Assembly: GCA_037039925.1 (NCBI GenBank)
Contig: JAXRKP010000617.1
Coordinates: 36,001-100,000 of the forward strand
Reading direction: 5' to 3'
From: Doris montereyensis
Lineage: Eukaryota > Mollusca > Gastropoda > Nudibranchia > Dorididae
DNA: 64,000 nucleotides
Shown: positions 1 through 11,359 of the stretch, in pieces
Numbering within the stretch: position 1 is the first letter of the stretch
Layout: each line of letters starts with the position of its first letter
The notes under the pieces: generated by a model
Told to the model about the DNA's origin: nothing
The model's database searches: none
What the model saw: only the letters and a program-made list of their open reading frames with translations
Made by a program: the position numbers and the translations under genes

Positions 1-283
1 TTGTCCAAGTCAACATTCTTCATTTTGCTTCAATATGGTAAGTTATTGATTTATCATTAAATGAACTGTACATACGATTAGGCTTCTTAGAATGACATTT
101 TTAAATTATTATTTCTTTTTCCCATACATCCCAGCTCCAACCTGAAAATGGTATGTTATTCTACTTCTATCTTGCTCTTGAATTTCCAGAATAATGGAAA
201 CTATATCTTTCAATGAAGTAAAGCTTTAAAACTGTACCTACTAGTCTATTGTTTTCTATATATGTGATCAAATTGAAGCAAGT
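1..283. other. AT-rich non-coding sequence
   Basis: No open frame with protein-like composition and no recognisable RNA or repeat was seen. Confidence 0.5.
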
Positions 284-391
284 ACTCCGACATTGTGTTC
301 CTTGAAGAAAAAAAGTAACACCCATTTTCTCCAAGGGCAAATGGGTACAAGCACTAGCTTGGGAGTAAAAACCTGCATCAGACTGGTGCCC
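284..391 (+). repeat. Headless SINE fragment, left arm of an inverted repeat
   Basis: This block is the near-exact reverse complement of 433-550, with a 41-bp spacer between. It lacks the tRNA-like head that the right copy carries beyond 550, so it looks like a 5'-truncated copy of the same SINE in the opposite orientation. The pair could form a long hairpin. Confidence 0.75.
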
Positions 392-432
392 CGTCCAGCA
401 GGTTATCATTGGCCCCTTTTCCACTTCTCTAT

Positions 433-640
433 GGGCACCAGTCTGATGTAGGTTTTTACTCCCAAGCTAGTGCTTGTACCTATTTGCCCTTGGAGAAAAC
501 GGGTGTTACTACTGTTACGTTTTTTTCCCCCAAGGAACACAACGTCGGAATTAGCTAGATTCGACCCCGGACTTCATCATAGTCCCAAGCCCAACAGCCT
601 ACCCATTCGACCACTGACACCACACTGCTTCTGTAGAGAG
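433..640 (-). repeat. tRNA-derived SINE, minus strand
   Basis: Read on the minus strand, the head shows an A-box-like stretch around 622-600 (GTCAGTGGTCGAATGGGTAG) and a B-box-like GGGGTCGAATC at 568-558, the internal RNA polymerase III promoter layout of a tRNA-derived SINE. The body runs to 433. A relative of the same family lies at 18755-18942. The copy number in the genome is unknown from here. Confidence 0.65.
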
Positions 641-3260
641 GGCGTTTTCTTTGGTTGGATTGGCAGGAAGGAGGAACAGCCTTATGTCCTCTAGCGTGTG
701 ACACAGTCAAATGAGAATCTGGGTCACTGATTCATGAGGAGGGAGAATCAAAGCTTGAAGAATGTTATTGTTAGAGGATGTTCAGGTTGTTTTCTATTCA
801 GATGGCAATTTTTTTTTAGCTGGAAAGTTTCCTGTTGTGAGATGAAAGATAATACTTTGTTCTTTGGTTTGCATTCATGTGATCGGGATCAAATGTTAAA
901 TCAGTTGAAAAAAGGTCATACAATGACTTATTTTTAAATGGTTCAGTCGTGCATTATGTACAATAAATTTTACCTTGAGTTGTTCAGATTTAGGGGGTCT
1001 TGTTGTGGGTAGTTTTTTGTTGTTTTTCTGGCTTGGGGGGGGGGGTTATATTTACTTATCCACTTGTGTATGGTGTCTTCAACCACTTTGAGTAAAGGTA
1101 CCTTTTGTCTCATCAGATGAAGCAATGATCTCTTTTTCCATAATAATGTTGGTTGAGGAGGTTTGATTTGGATGGATTGTTGTCCTAAATTTGTTGCATG
1201 CTTTGTCTTTAGGGTTTGGGAGTCAATGGGAGTGATTGTTTTGTTGTTTGTTTAGTTGCAATTTGTGGAGGGAGGGTCGGAAGAGGAGCTGATTGTTTGC
1301 TTGGGTTTGTGTTTTTTTTATTTTATGAAAATATATATTAGTATTAGGTACTTCTTCATGCCAGAAAGTGGAGCTAAAACTTCATGCTAACATAATTTTA
1401 AGTTTTCTTTGTAAACTTTCTACTTTTAATGACTTGGTCATTGCATTTATTTTGACTGCTCTTATCATTATCAGGGGAAGGTTGTGGGTTTTAACCTTAT
1501 TATTTTAACCTCACTATATCATAATAGAAACTTCACACTATTGAAATCATTTTTTTTTCATAAATACCTCTAAACATTTTTGTCTAACAACACAGTACAT
1601 AATTTCTGTCCACCATTTATTTAACTAAAATAATGCGAAAAACCCTATTACAAGTATGCTAGTAGTGAGAAAAGTGCTTTTAACACACCATTATTTGTAA
1701 TCAATAAATGAATATCTCTTGTGTAAATGGATTTTTTTATTTACTCTTGAATAAATGCAATTTTATTATGTATTGTGCTCATGTCTTTTTCATTGCATTC
1801 AGAAACTATGTGTGTATATAGTATTACATAAAACAAAAGAAATGAACGTCATCACTGCACTCATATTAATCAGTGAATTTTATTGATAGCGTGTTTGATG
1901 CCACACTATGAGAAGCATTTGATTTTAATTTCATATCATAGTGACTTTATGCCTTACAGATTATATTACTTTATATTTGTTTGCCAATCAGTGAATATAA
2001 TTGGAAAGTGCAATTTTACTGTTTATTTACCTAAGTTGTGTACACTTTCTTTTTAATCAAAAGCAGTAAGTTTAAATTATGCCTTTCCCTACCGAATGTT
2101 TTTTTAGAAAAAAGTCTGCAATGTTTGATCCATGCAAGTGCTCTTATCAAGAATAACATCTTTCACACAAGGAGGGTGCAACTGGGTTTGTGATTCTCAT
2201 GCGATTGCAGTATATTTCTTATGTTCTTTCCTTTTTTTTCTCAGTTTTGAATTATGTGTCAAAACATGAGCCATTAAATTTATTTATAGTACTGCCTTAC
2301 GCCCATTAATTTACGGATGATAAATTGCTCAACGTTGTAGCTGAAGAGACACAGTAATAGTCCAGGTTAGCACAGGTAGAGAGAGAGAGAGAGAGAGTCA
2401 GACTGAAACATAGTACTTTGGTTGAAATTGAAATGAAAGATGTCTTTCTTTGAATGATAAAAACACTAAGACTTGGAAACTATAAGTATAAGCCTACTAA
2501 CTGTAACAGTAACACATTCTTTTAACTTTTTTTTTTTTTCTTTTTTTTTGGTCAAATACAGCCAATATCATATACAATATGAAAATTTCATCATATATCT
2601 TTTGTTTATCTCTGAAAAATTAAAACTTCACTCTCTCATACCGCACCATCTCTTTCATTCCCCAATTCTTACTCAGATGCGGAAAGTAGAACTTAATGTT
2701 TTGAAAATTACCAGTTTTGTTTTAGAATTTTTTAGTTTAACTAATAGAATTTTGTCAATTCTTTGTAACATAATTATGCTTGTGCTGTAGGCTAGTATGT
2801 GTTTTATAACAAAGTAGTCTGATTCAAAATATCAAAAGAAAGTTGCTTCAGGACAACAATTTGAAGCTTGTGAAAAAAATGTATCGATGATATTATGATA
2901 TTAATTTAAAGTAGAGTAGTGTTTGTAATGAATACTGGGTGGGTACATTGTTTTACTCAAGGATGCAATAGACATCCTGAATTGGCATTATTATTGAGCA
3001 TAAAATTGTGTGTATCAAAGATGGTATGCTTTCTTTCTGTCCTGCTTTCTTCTTCTACTCTATCACTACTGTCTTCATTTGATTCAATGCTCTATTTGTA
3101 CTTAAAATGCTCTTCAATAAATGATTGGATAATGATGAAAGTACATGAGTGTTTAATTTTAATGTCTTATACATTAATTACCATGGCAGTAGGCACTGAG
3201 CATTGAACAAGAAACAAAACATTCCAAGATATGCAATCAAGAACCAAACATTTTGGTTGC
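641..3260. other. Non-coding, with a GT-rich tract and short (GA)n
   Basis: No gene recognised. The stretch 985-1310 is strongly G+T-biased on the plus strand, with a G run near 1035-1045. A (GA)n microsatellite lies at 2379-2397. Short open frames here are AT-rich and have no recognisable motif. Confidence 0.5.
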
Positions 3261-3335
3261 TCTGTGTGTGTGTGTGTGTGTGTGTCTCTCTCTCCCTCCC
3301 TCTCTCTCTCCCCCCCTCTCTCTCTATCTCTTTGG
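3261..3335. repeat. (TG)n followed by (CT)n microsatellite
   Basis: About eleven TG dinucleotides are followed directly by an imperfect CT/CCCT tract. Confidence 0.9.
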
Positions 3336-3567
3336 TAACATATCTCAAACTTGTGGGATGATCATAGAGTAGGAGAGAGACAAAGAAAGTTGATAAATCA
3401 GGGACCAACTCTAAGCCTGCGACAAATTTTAATGCTTTTTTTTTAAACGACCTTGATTTTTTGGGCAAATTTGAGACAGGTTACCAAAAATTGACTTTGG
3501 TCGCGAAATTGTTTCGAAGAAAGAAAGGTGATTTGAGCAGATGTTCATGTAGACTGGTCTAGGGTTA

Positions 3568-3915
3568 ATATGGCTACATTGTAAGGACCAGAAGTAGAGG
3601 TCATGTAAAGGAACCTGTTTGTTTCAATAAATCATCCTATGGTGCTGGAAGATATCTAAAAATAGTCCATCTTGGTAATAGATGTGACCCATTTGTACAA
3701 AACAATGCATTTTGATTGGTTGATGGCAAGGAATGTCCCAAATTTCCCTAATAATAACATCAATACAGCTAGTGTAATATCAACTGAGCTACATTTAATT
3801 GCAAAACAACCACCCACTATAAGACAAAATATGATCACAACAGATTCTTGTTAGTTATTGTATGGAACAAGCAACATTTTTTTTATTTGAGTGAAATGAG
3901 AGCTTTTATTGAAAT
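3568..3915. repeat. Dispersed repeat C, copy 1
   Basis: This roughly 340-bp block recurs at 11360-11575 and continues at 13073-13185. Shared landmarks are GATTGGTTGATG and AATGTCCCAAATTTCC in the first part, and ATTCTTGTTAGTTATTG and AAATGAGAGCTTTT in the second. No coding capacity is evident and its class is unknown. Confidence 0.75.
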
Positions 3916-4359
3916 TAAGAGTACATTTAACAGACACACCAAACAGAATTGACCAGCTGTACTGAGGGTGTAGCTGTGTTGTAAATTTATAACGATACAG
4001 TGGAACCTCTGTAACTGTAACTCTAATCGGGAACTCCGGTGGATTTAAAATTAAAATTGTCTCGATTAGCTGGGGATTTTGGTTTTCCCTCAGCAGTTTG
4101 AAGTTTTTCAGCCCTTCAGTGAGTGGTAAATTTAAAGCAGATTTAAACGAACACGTAGCCACAGGACCAGTTGATCAAAACAATGATGTATGTTCACCAG
4201 AGATGTTGGTAATGTCACTCACACTTCACACTCACAGTCACAGTCGATCTTCGTTGGACGGTAGATATAGATAAGCTACGTAATCAAGAAAGCATGGTGG
4301 ATCGTTAAAAACTTAAATCTCCAAACCCTTGGGATTGGCGGGTTAGGCGGGCAATAAAA

Positions 4360-4614
4360 CTAATAAAAGACTATGACAGTGCACAAATCTGTGCTTTCTA
4401 AGCGCCGTCCCTTATCGACACCGTACTGTATTGCAAGTTCTCGCTCAATCAACTCAATGCATGATTTCACACCTTCGTAATCGTAGTGGATATCTGGTGT
4501 GTCTGGCTTATGGGCATCCTGAACTGGCACTTGCAACATCGTGTACATATTATGCAATATATAACATGGAAAACAAATTTGGATAACAAGTGCGAATTGA
4601 AATATATGTGGCAA
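4360..4614 (-). pseudogene. Open frame of uncertain origin, possible transposase tail
   Basis: This 84-codon minus-strand frame contains CYILHNMYTM followed by an acidic/aromatic stretch. An LHN motif close to the C-terminus is seen in PIF/Harbinger-type nucleases, but no catalytic residues are present and no matching upstream domain was found. It could be a chance frame. Confidence 0.2.
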
Positions 4615-5634
4615 ATAGCGATGATAATCTATGCAAGCCCGCTAAAAATTGTGCCGTTGAATGCTAAATGAAATTGTTAATACTTTTTACAAGAATAAAC
4701 ACTTTGAGACTAAGGTTTCTTAAAACTAGAATAAATCTTTTTGAATTTTGAAAATCCATCAATAAATAATGATTTTACAAATTTTCAAATGTCATGAAAT
4801 TATTGAATCATTAAAGAGGAAAAAATTCAGCAATGTATCGAAAATATGGACCACCGAAACTCACAGCTTTTACTCTTTTAGGTAAATCTTTTATAAATTC
4901 TTTCAAAGTAATGCTACAATGATAGAACTTTGCTGTCTTATGTAATTTTTCATGAGGATTTTGAAAGAAATAATGAAATCAACATAAAACGCAATCAAAG
5001 GGATGTTTTACGAATAAATTAGCATAAATTATGCCCATAATTTAATGAGCTCGAAATAAATATTTTCCATTTCGTTAATAATTGTGTTGGATGAATGAAG
5101 CTTGGCAACATTATGGTAAATTTACCAATTAATTCAATGAAATCATCAGAATTTAGTTGAAACAGTGTTAAACATATAAATATGAGCATTAATTTGCATA
5201 TAATTAATATGCGGACGGGAAAAAGTCGATCACGCAAATAAAATTCCTGACGCTTGAAGACTATATTATAAAAATTAAATGTTACTGTTATTTATTTATT
5301 TTTTCTGAATTTCTTTGGCATTGGTAACAAGCCATGACCTCCCTCATACTCTTGGCTCAATGTCAAGGTCTGCAGCTAGCACACTTTCTTTTGAACTTTG
5401 GTGGACATCGCACCACTGGGATTAGTGGGATATTTGATTTTGAAGCATCCAACTCCAAGGCCTTTGCCGAGCTCGGCAAAATCGACAGTCAAAATGGAGT
5501 CATCCAACGAATCGCAGAAAAAATAAATGATGATTTTGTGCCTGTGTTTAAACAATGAAATAAGGCAATTTCGTCAAGAATAGAATTTCAAGAACAAAAT
5601 AGAGTTCTTAAATTCGTATTCAACTACATGTATA

Positions 5635-7802
5635 TCACTTAATTATGTGATGGCTATTATTATTATTTTTTGCTTTCTGATAAGTTTTTCTATTCAACGA
5701 TTGAATTTCTTTAAAGAAGCTAAGGGTGTCATCAAATATTTTATGACTCACCGGGATACCAGCAATCCTCACAGTCACACTCACCACAGGCAACGGCAAT
5801 GAAGTGTTTACCCCTTTGTCACTTTCGGGATTTCTCTCATGGGAGATGCTGAGAGGAGAGGATGTGTCTTTGTCGTCAGCCTGCCAATCAATACCTGCTT
5901 GTATTGGGCCCAATATTTCAAGCGCAATGCCTTTTCTCATTGCTGTTGATTTCGCCCACATTAATTTCTTCCTACTGACAGAAAGACTTGCGCAGTACTT
6001 GTTTACCATGCCTTTGCTCTGCTTAAGCATGATGATAGAAGACCAGCCGGAGTGAAGCACTGGGCCTGCGCCGTTGACTAGCATCAAGCGCGCCAAAATT
6101 TCTCTCACATAGGAGATTATTTATGGGAGCAAATGAAGCACTGGCAAGGTGTTTTGTTGTTGTAATGCTTCCATAATTCCAGTGATAAGGAAGTCTGCCA
6201 TTTGTGCTTGAATTGTACCAAAAGGGCGCAACTAATGTTGCTGACTATCTCTCCCATGAGTTCATTTTTGATTTCTATACTTAATTTTTCCTCTGCTTCT
6301 TTTGATGACAATATCCGAAAGGAATCTAAAAACTAAAACTTCTATCTTCAAAAAAAAAAAAGTTGGCTGGCCATTTGTTTTCTTGATTCTGTCAACATTT
6401 TATTTCTCCATTCCTCTAGCAATTTACTAGGTTTTTTTTCTCGTTGGCTGCCCGGTCATTCATAAAGTGGGTTAATTTTCCCAAAATATCTTTTTCTAAA
6501 TCCCTCCTCATCTGTAGCCTTCTCCACTTCCTCGGTCTTGTCTTTCGCTCATTCACAATGGCTTCGGTCTCAGAGATGACTGAAGAAAATCCAAGACAGC
6601 ATGATGCTCCATCGTCAACTTGGATGGTTGTGTCTAAGATTTTTATTGTCTTTCTGAAGACCCCATCCATTGCATTATTTCAACTTGTCTCCTATCATAA
6701 CTGTGACGATGTACTTTGCGTCATTAACAATATTCTGACAGGCTTGTCGGCTGGGAAGGCGTGAGCATTTGGTGTTGAAAATATGTTGTGCAACACCACA
6801 GTTTATTACATCCGCTATCTTGCCAGTGGCAACCTCTCAGTCCAAGGTTGTCAGTCCCAGTACACACAGTCTCATCTTATTCTTTGTCCTTTCCACCTTC
6901 CATTGTGTTCCTGTCACCCTCATACACCCTAATACTCTGCTCTAAGTCATTTAATATTTTCATACATCTGTGCTTCTCTTTCATGTGAAACCATGCTCTC
7001 TTTTCTGCTTTCCTTTTCTGGATTTGTATTTCTTTCTCTGAGCTTTGTTCAGCTAGTTGTAGGCTTTCTTCTTTCTATTTTGACTTCCATCCTTTAATTT
7101 TCTTTCTTTTGTCATTCAGGCTTTCTTTCAAGAGGGAAATCTCCTTCTCCTGTTTATGAGTTCTGATCTTTATAAATGTTCCTTTCTGTCCTTAAGACTG
7201 ATCTAATTTTTATTAAATTATTTCTTTCTCTCTCTTTTTGACGTTCCTTTCATTGAAATGTCCCTTCCTGGTTTTTAGCAGAGACAGCTTAGTCTTGGCC
7301 TATTCTTTTTTTCTTTTGTAATGTTTGAAGCCTTTTTTCATCCCGACGTTGAGCGTGTCTTATTATATTTTTCCTTTTATCAAAACTTTTGATGGCATAG
7401 GGATTGGTAGGACTAAGGGTTGACTTGTTGAGGTGAACGGTTTGGTGTCAAGGGCTGTACAGCAATACGATTAGCATGCAGCTGAAGTGACGTGTTTTGT
7501 GAGACAGCAGGAAAAGTGAAAATTTCTTCTTTAAACTTCTCTCGGGTTTTTTTCTTAGTCTCAACACCTTTTTATGCATCCTCTCAATTTTCATTTTTAA
7601 GGAATTTTGTCGATACTTCAGGTTTATCTGCCCATTCAACCGGCAAATTTCCGTTTTTGTTTTCGTTTAATGCATCTTTATACATTAAACAAATCGTCAC
7701 GTTAGTGCAGTTGAGATCGAGGTCCCCGTATTTTGCTATGAGTATGTTCTTATGTTCATGAACTGCAATGCAAGGAAAATGGATAGGCCCATCATGACAC
7801 AA
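5635..7802 (-). pseudogene. Decayed coding relic of an unnamed protein
   Basis: Protein-like segments follow one another on the minus strand but in changing frames with many stops. 7802-7448 gives basic, Lys/Arg-rich coiled-coil-like sequence. A middle part near 6830-6690 contains GVAQHIFNTK and LPSRQACQNIV. 6670-6416 contains ILDTTIQVDDGA and, near its end, MNDRAANEK. 6108-5635 contains WSSIIMLKQSKGMVNKY. The spacing and changing frames suggest one ancestral protein of several hundred residues degraded by indels. I believe similar sequences occur as uncharacterised multi-copy proteins in invertebrates, but I cannot name the family. It is probably a mobile-element gene or a dead retrocopy. 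Confidence 0.4.
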
Positions 7803-8527
7803 GAAATGACAATGCTTTTCTCATATACAATTAAAAACTAGATCTATACATAAGTCCGTTATACCAAGTAATTTTAAAGATGCTTTCACGTTCAAATAAT
7901 TATTATATTCGTATGCCCCGGTAATGAACACGCAAAGCTCAGTGATACTCGGCCAAGGATAAGTCTACTTTAGTTCTTGAGCAAGGGTATAAGGGGGTCA
8001 TCGCGATCGATATCAATGTCTGTGTCAACTGTTTTATTTCTGTAATAAAGTCATCTAATTAACAAAAGACGTAAAATCTAGAATCTAGTGTTAAAGTTAT
8101 ACTTTTAATCATTAATGCATGATCTTTAACAATACATAAAAATGCTTCTTTTACATCTTAAATCGATGTCACATACATAAACCCTCACCCCTAAATAAAA
8201 TACTATGAAATAATAGTAACCAGAAAATACTGGGTTTGCCCGCCCGTTGAATATTCTATCAGCCAATGAAAATTACGCCTGCGATCATGCGCCTCCCGCA
8301 CGACCACACAAATATGTAGGTCAGGTCAGGCACATTTCAGCCGGCAACTATTGACAAAAGATATGTGTCTTTAAAAGACCGATCCGTTAAACTTATTACG
8401 ACTAACATTGTCATATTTACATATATAACAGATAAAGAATAGCATTACTCACATGTGCTTGTAAAATGTTCCTACTCCTCGTCGTTTTCGAAATACAGAC
8501 GTCTTTAATGGAAACAGTGTGAAAGAA

Positions 8528-8610
8528 GGTAGTTCGGTTGGTAGCACGCTTTCTTTTTCATGACGAGGCGCTGGATGCCGACGCAGAGGTCACTTGGTTC
8601 GATCCCCATG
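8528..8610 (+). repeat. tRNA-like head of a SINE or tRNA pseudogene
   Basis: An A-box-like TAGTTCGGTTGGTAGCAC lies at 8530-8547. A canonical B-box GGTTCGATCC lies at 8596-8605, the right distance downstream. I could not fold a full cloverleaf with a proper acceptor stem, so a SINE head is more likely than a working tRNA gene. Confidence 0.45.
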
Positions 8611-9141
8611 GATTTTTTCTGTCTACTTCTTGTATTTGTCTCGTCTTTGTTCCTATGGGACTTTTATATTATCTTATGTCATTACCTTCACTTATGACGT
8701 GGGACGGTAATTTTAGATTAGAGCACATCACACGAAAAATGGTCCAGATTTCGGCCCGCTCAACAGCGCTGAGCCGGGGTTTTGGTCTAGCCAAGAAATG
8801 GGTCGTTTAGTATTATGGGACCTTTCCCTTTTTAGTGAGGTAAAATAAATATCAAAACTTCCATTCCGTGAGATTTCGTCCCGAAATGGTCGGGTTTCTG
8901 AATCCCGGGTTCCCGATCAGAGCGGTTCGACTGTAATAATAATATACTTTAATGTTCATCGTTAGCACATCATTTTGATCACATCAGTCCGAGTAGATTT
9001 ATATATATAAATCGGTGTAGAAATGTAACTAATAAATGACTAAGATTCAAAGTAAAATTATTTCATAAGAGGCTACATAAATTATAATTGTATGGTACAT
9101 GATGTATATATGAAGCTATTAGGGAGATTTGAATACATTTA

Positions 9142-9146
<5 letters not shown>

Positions 9147-9220
<74 letters not shown>

Positions 9221-9260
9221 TACATGCATACATACACACCTATACAGACATATATGCATG
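9147..9260. repeat. (TA)n then (CA)n and (CATA)n microsatellite
   Basis: A long TA tract from about 9147 to 9206 runs into CA repeats and then degenerate ACATACATA sequence. The Tyr/Ile-rich open frames over it are products of the repeat. Confidence 0.95.
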
Positions 9261-9439
9261 TACATACATATAGAAGAGCATGGGTTGAATACACCTCTCT
9301 AGATAATGAAATAATAATCATAAACAACACAACTACATGTACTAACTACTGTTATCACCACAACCACTACTACACTACGAAGGTTAAGAAAATGTTCAGC
9401 CGTGTCACTCTGTTGACTGTAGGCTTGTATCAGTGGCTA

Positions 9440-9650
9440 ACTAGTAATTGCAATGAGAATAATAATAATGATAATAATAATGACTATATAAAATATAGAT
9501 GATAATGAAAATAATGATAGTACATGTAATAACAATATGATTTAATGAAAATAATAATAATAATAATATTGATAATAATATTACTAGTAATATTAATAAT
9601 AACAATAATAATAATAATAATATAATAATAATAATAATACCTAGTACATG
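9440..9650. repeat. Imperfect (AAT)n/(GATAAT)n microsatellite
   Basis: AAT and GAT/AAT triplet repeats dominate this block, with short interruptions. Confidence 0.85.
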
Positions 9651-9660
9651 TATTGGTAGC

Positions 9661-11359
9661 CATAATATATTATGCTAATAGTAGAAGAACTAATAATATG
9701 CCTTACTGTAAGAAATGTGGGAATGGAATATGGAGTCTAGATGTAAAAAACGGGAGGTGGGTAGAAGTTAAATAGAAGAAAAAGACGGGGACATTTTAAA
9801 ACAAATTCAAATTAAAGCTTTTAATGGATAAAAATACAATATGAAGACGTCAGGCAAAGTGAACATCGACAGCTACTAGATTTTTGCCCGCTCTCGGTTG
9901 AACATGTCACATTGTTCATTCACCCACCCGCGTGGTGTGAATACATTTCTGCAACTTATAGTATAGTTTTAGTATAGTAATGCAACCGCTGGGCAGACGA
10001 ACACACGTAGGCCTACATGTACGTCATGTCATTGTGATTGACCCTTCAATCCTTGTCATTGTGGCTTTCAACTTTCATTGCTTTGTATTATTTGAAGTAA
10101 GAGTAGTTTCCCATTTGGGATGTCTTATTGATATTTTTGTACATAAATTATTTTATTTAGATAATATTCTTAATACCTGTCCAATCATATAAAATATAGT
10201 TTTTACTGTTATAATTAAATAAAAACTTAATATATTTCATAATTTTATTGGTATTTTTTTAACAAAAGGAAATCACTTCGTAATGTATTGCATAGGACAA
10301 ATCAAGGTCCCTTACAAAACAACGGCCGGCCTCAAGCATGGAAGGAGTGTTGAACAACATTGAAAGGTCGATTGCGTGACCTATAATCTTGGTTTTCATA
10401 TTCTGTGCCTAGACCCAAACGTGACATTCGCCTAAAAGAAATTAAAGTTCAAGTCATCAATTTTTAGACTTGATTTGCCACCCATTCAAAGTCATACCTC
10501 GTGAATCGTTAACACATCAGAGTCATTATTGAGGTAAAAGATTTGGGTAGGTTAGTAACGTTCGGTTTAGCCATGGCCTTCTGTCGAGGCGTGCTTACTG
10601 TCCGAAATTATTATGTAGATCTAGATTTAGACTATAATGTCATAGCTTTATTATGTATAGATTTAGAAAATTGAATCCTTGTAGGTATTATTACTAGATC
10701 TATCTAGAATATATAAGATCTAGATCTAGATAAATACTAATTTCGGGTGAGCTGACTAAAATAGAAAAGACTAGAATTGATGTCCATGATTTAGATCTAG
10801 ATCTAGGTTCTAAAGTTCTAGATCTAGATCAAGTGTAAAACTGACCAGAGATGAGTTGACAGGAGAAGTAGGACTACCAGAGTTAGAAACAGTGCAAATA
10901 CAAGATTGGAGCTTCATTACAAAGCTTGTAAAAAACCTAGGGTTGTGAAATTGAAAAACTGAAAATGGGCAGTACCCAACCATTTAGTGTAAACATCAAG
11001 TTGTTAATTTTTTGCTTATTTGTCTCTCACTCTCATACCCAACAGACTTGACTCTTTATCACTTACTTAGAATCTAGTAGCGTTGCACTGAAATTGCTGG
11101 TGTTGCACTGAGATTGCTGAAATTGAGAATGAAGTTGCGTATGTTTTTAACTAAATGAAGTTGGCACAGTCAGTTGGTTATACTAAGTAAGATTGATTTA
11201 CATTACCGCCAATAATGACAAAAATTTTGATTGTTAAAAAAGAAAAAGTTTGTCTCAATCTCTAGTGGTCAACCGCGCAAAAAAGAACCACCTATTCCAT
11301 GTGTAAAATGTGTCAGGGATAGTGATAGTCATAATGCATAGTATGATAGATCTAGAGTA
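9661..11359. other. Non-coding, with an AGATCT-rich patch
   Basis: No gene recognised. Between 10610 and 10830 the palindromic words AGATCT and CTAGATCTAG recur many times. Similar patches occur at 29585-29625, 35650-36055 and 52445-52470. Confidence 0.5.

Larger units (their letters stand above)
3998..8933. mobile_element. Possible pogo/Tigger-type ends framing a decayed region
   Basis: The left edge reads TA then CAGTGGAACC at 3998. The right edge reads GGTTCGACTG at 8924-8933 then TA. TA target duplications with CAGTSGAACC ends are typical of pogo/Tigger elements in the Tc1/mariner superfamily. Both ends also share ATCGGGAAC a little further in. The span of 4.9 kb is long for the family, and the coding relic inside is not recognisably a pogo transposase. 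The two ends may therefore belong to different insertions. Confidence 0.3.

Noticed and set aside
2473..2790. 105-codon open frame with a hydrophobic start
   Set aside because: Phe runs come from a T-rich tract; no conserved motif and no splice context.
9092..9502. 136-codon open frame
   Set aside because: Most of it is (TA)n, (CA)n and (AAT)n repeat giving Tyr, Ile, His and Asn runs.
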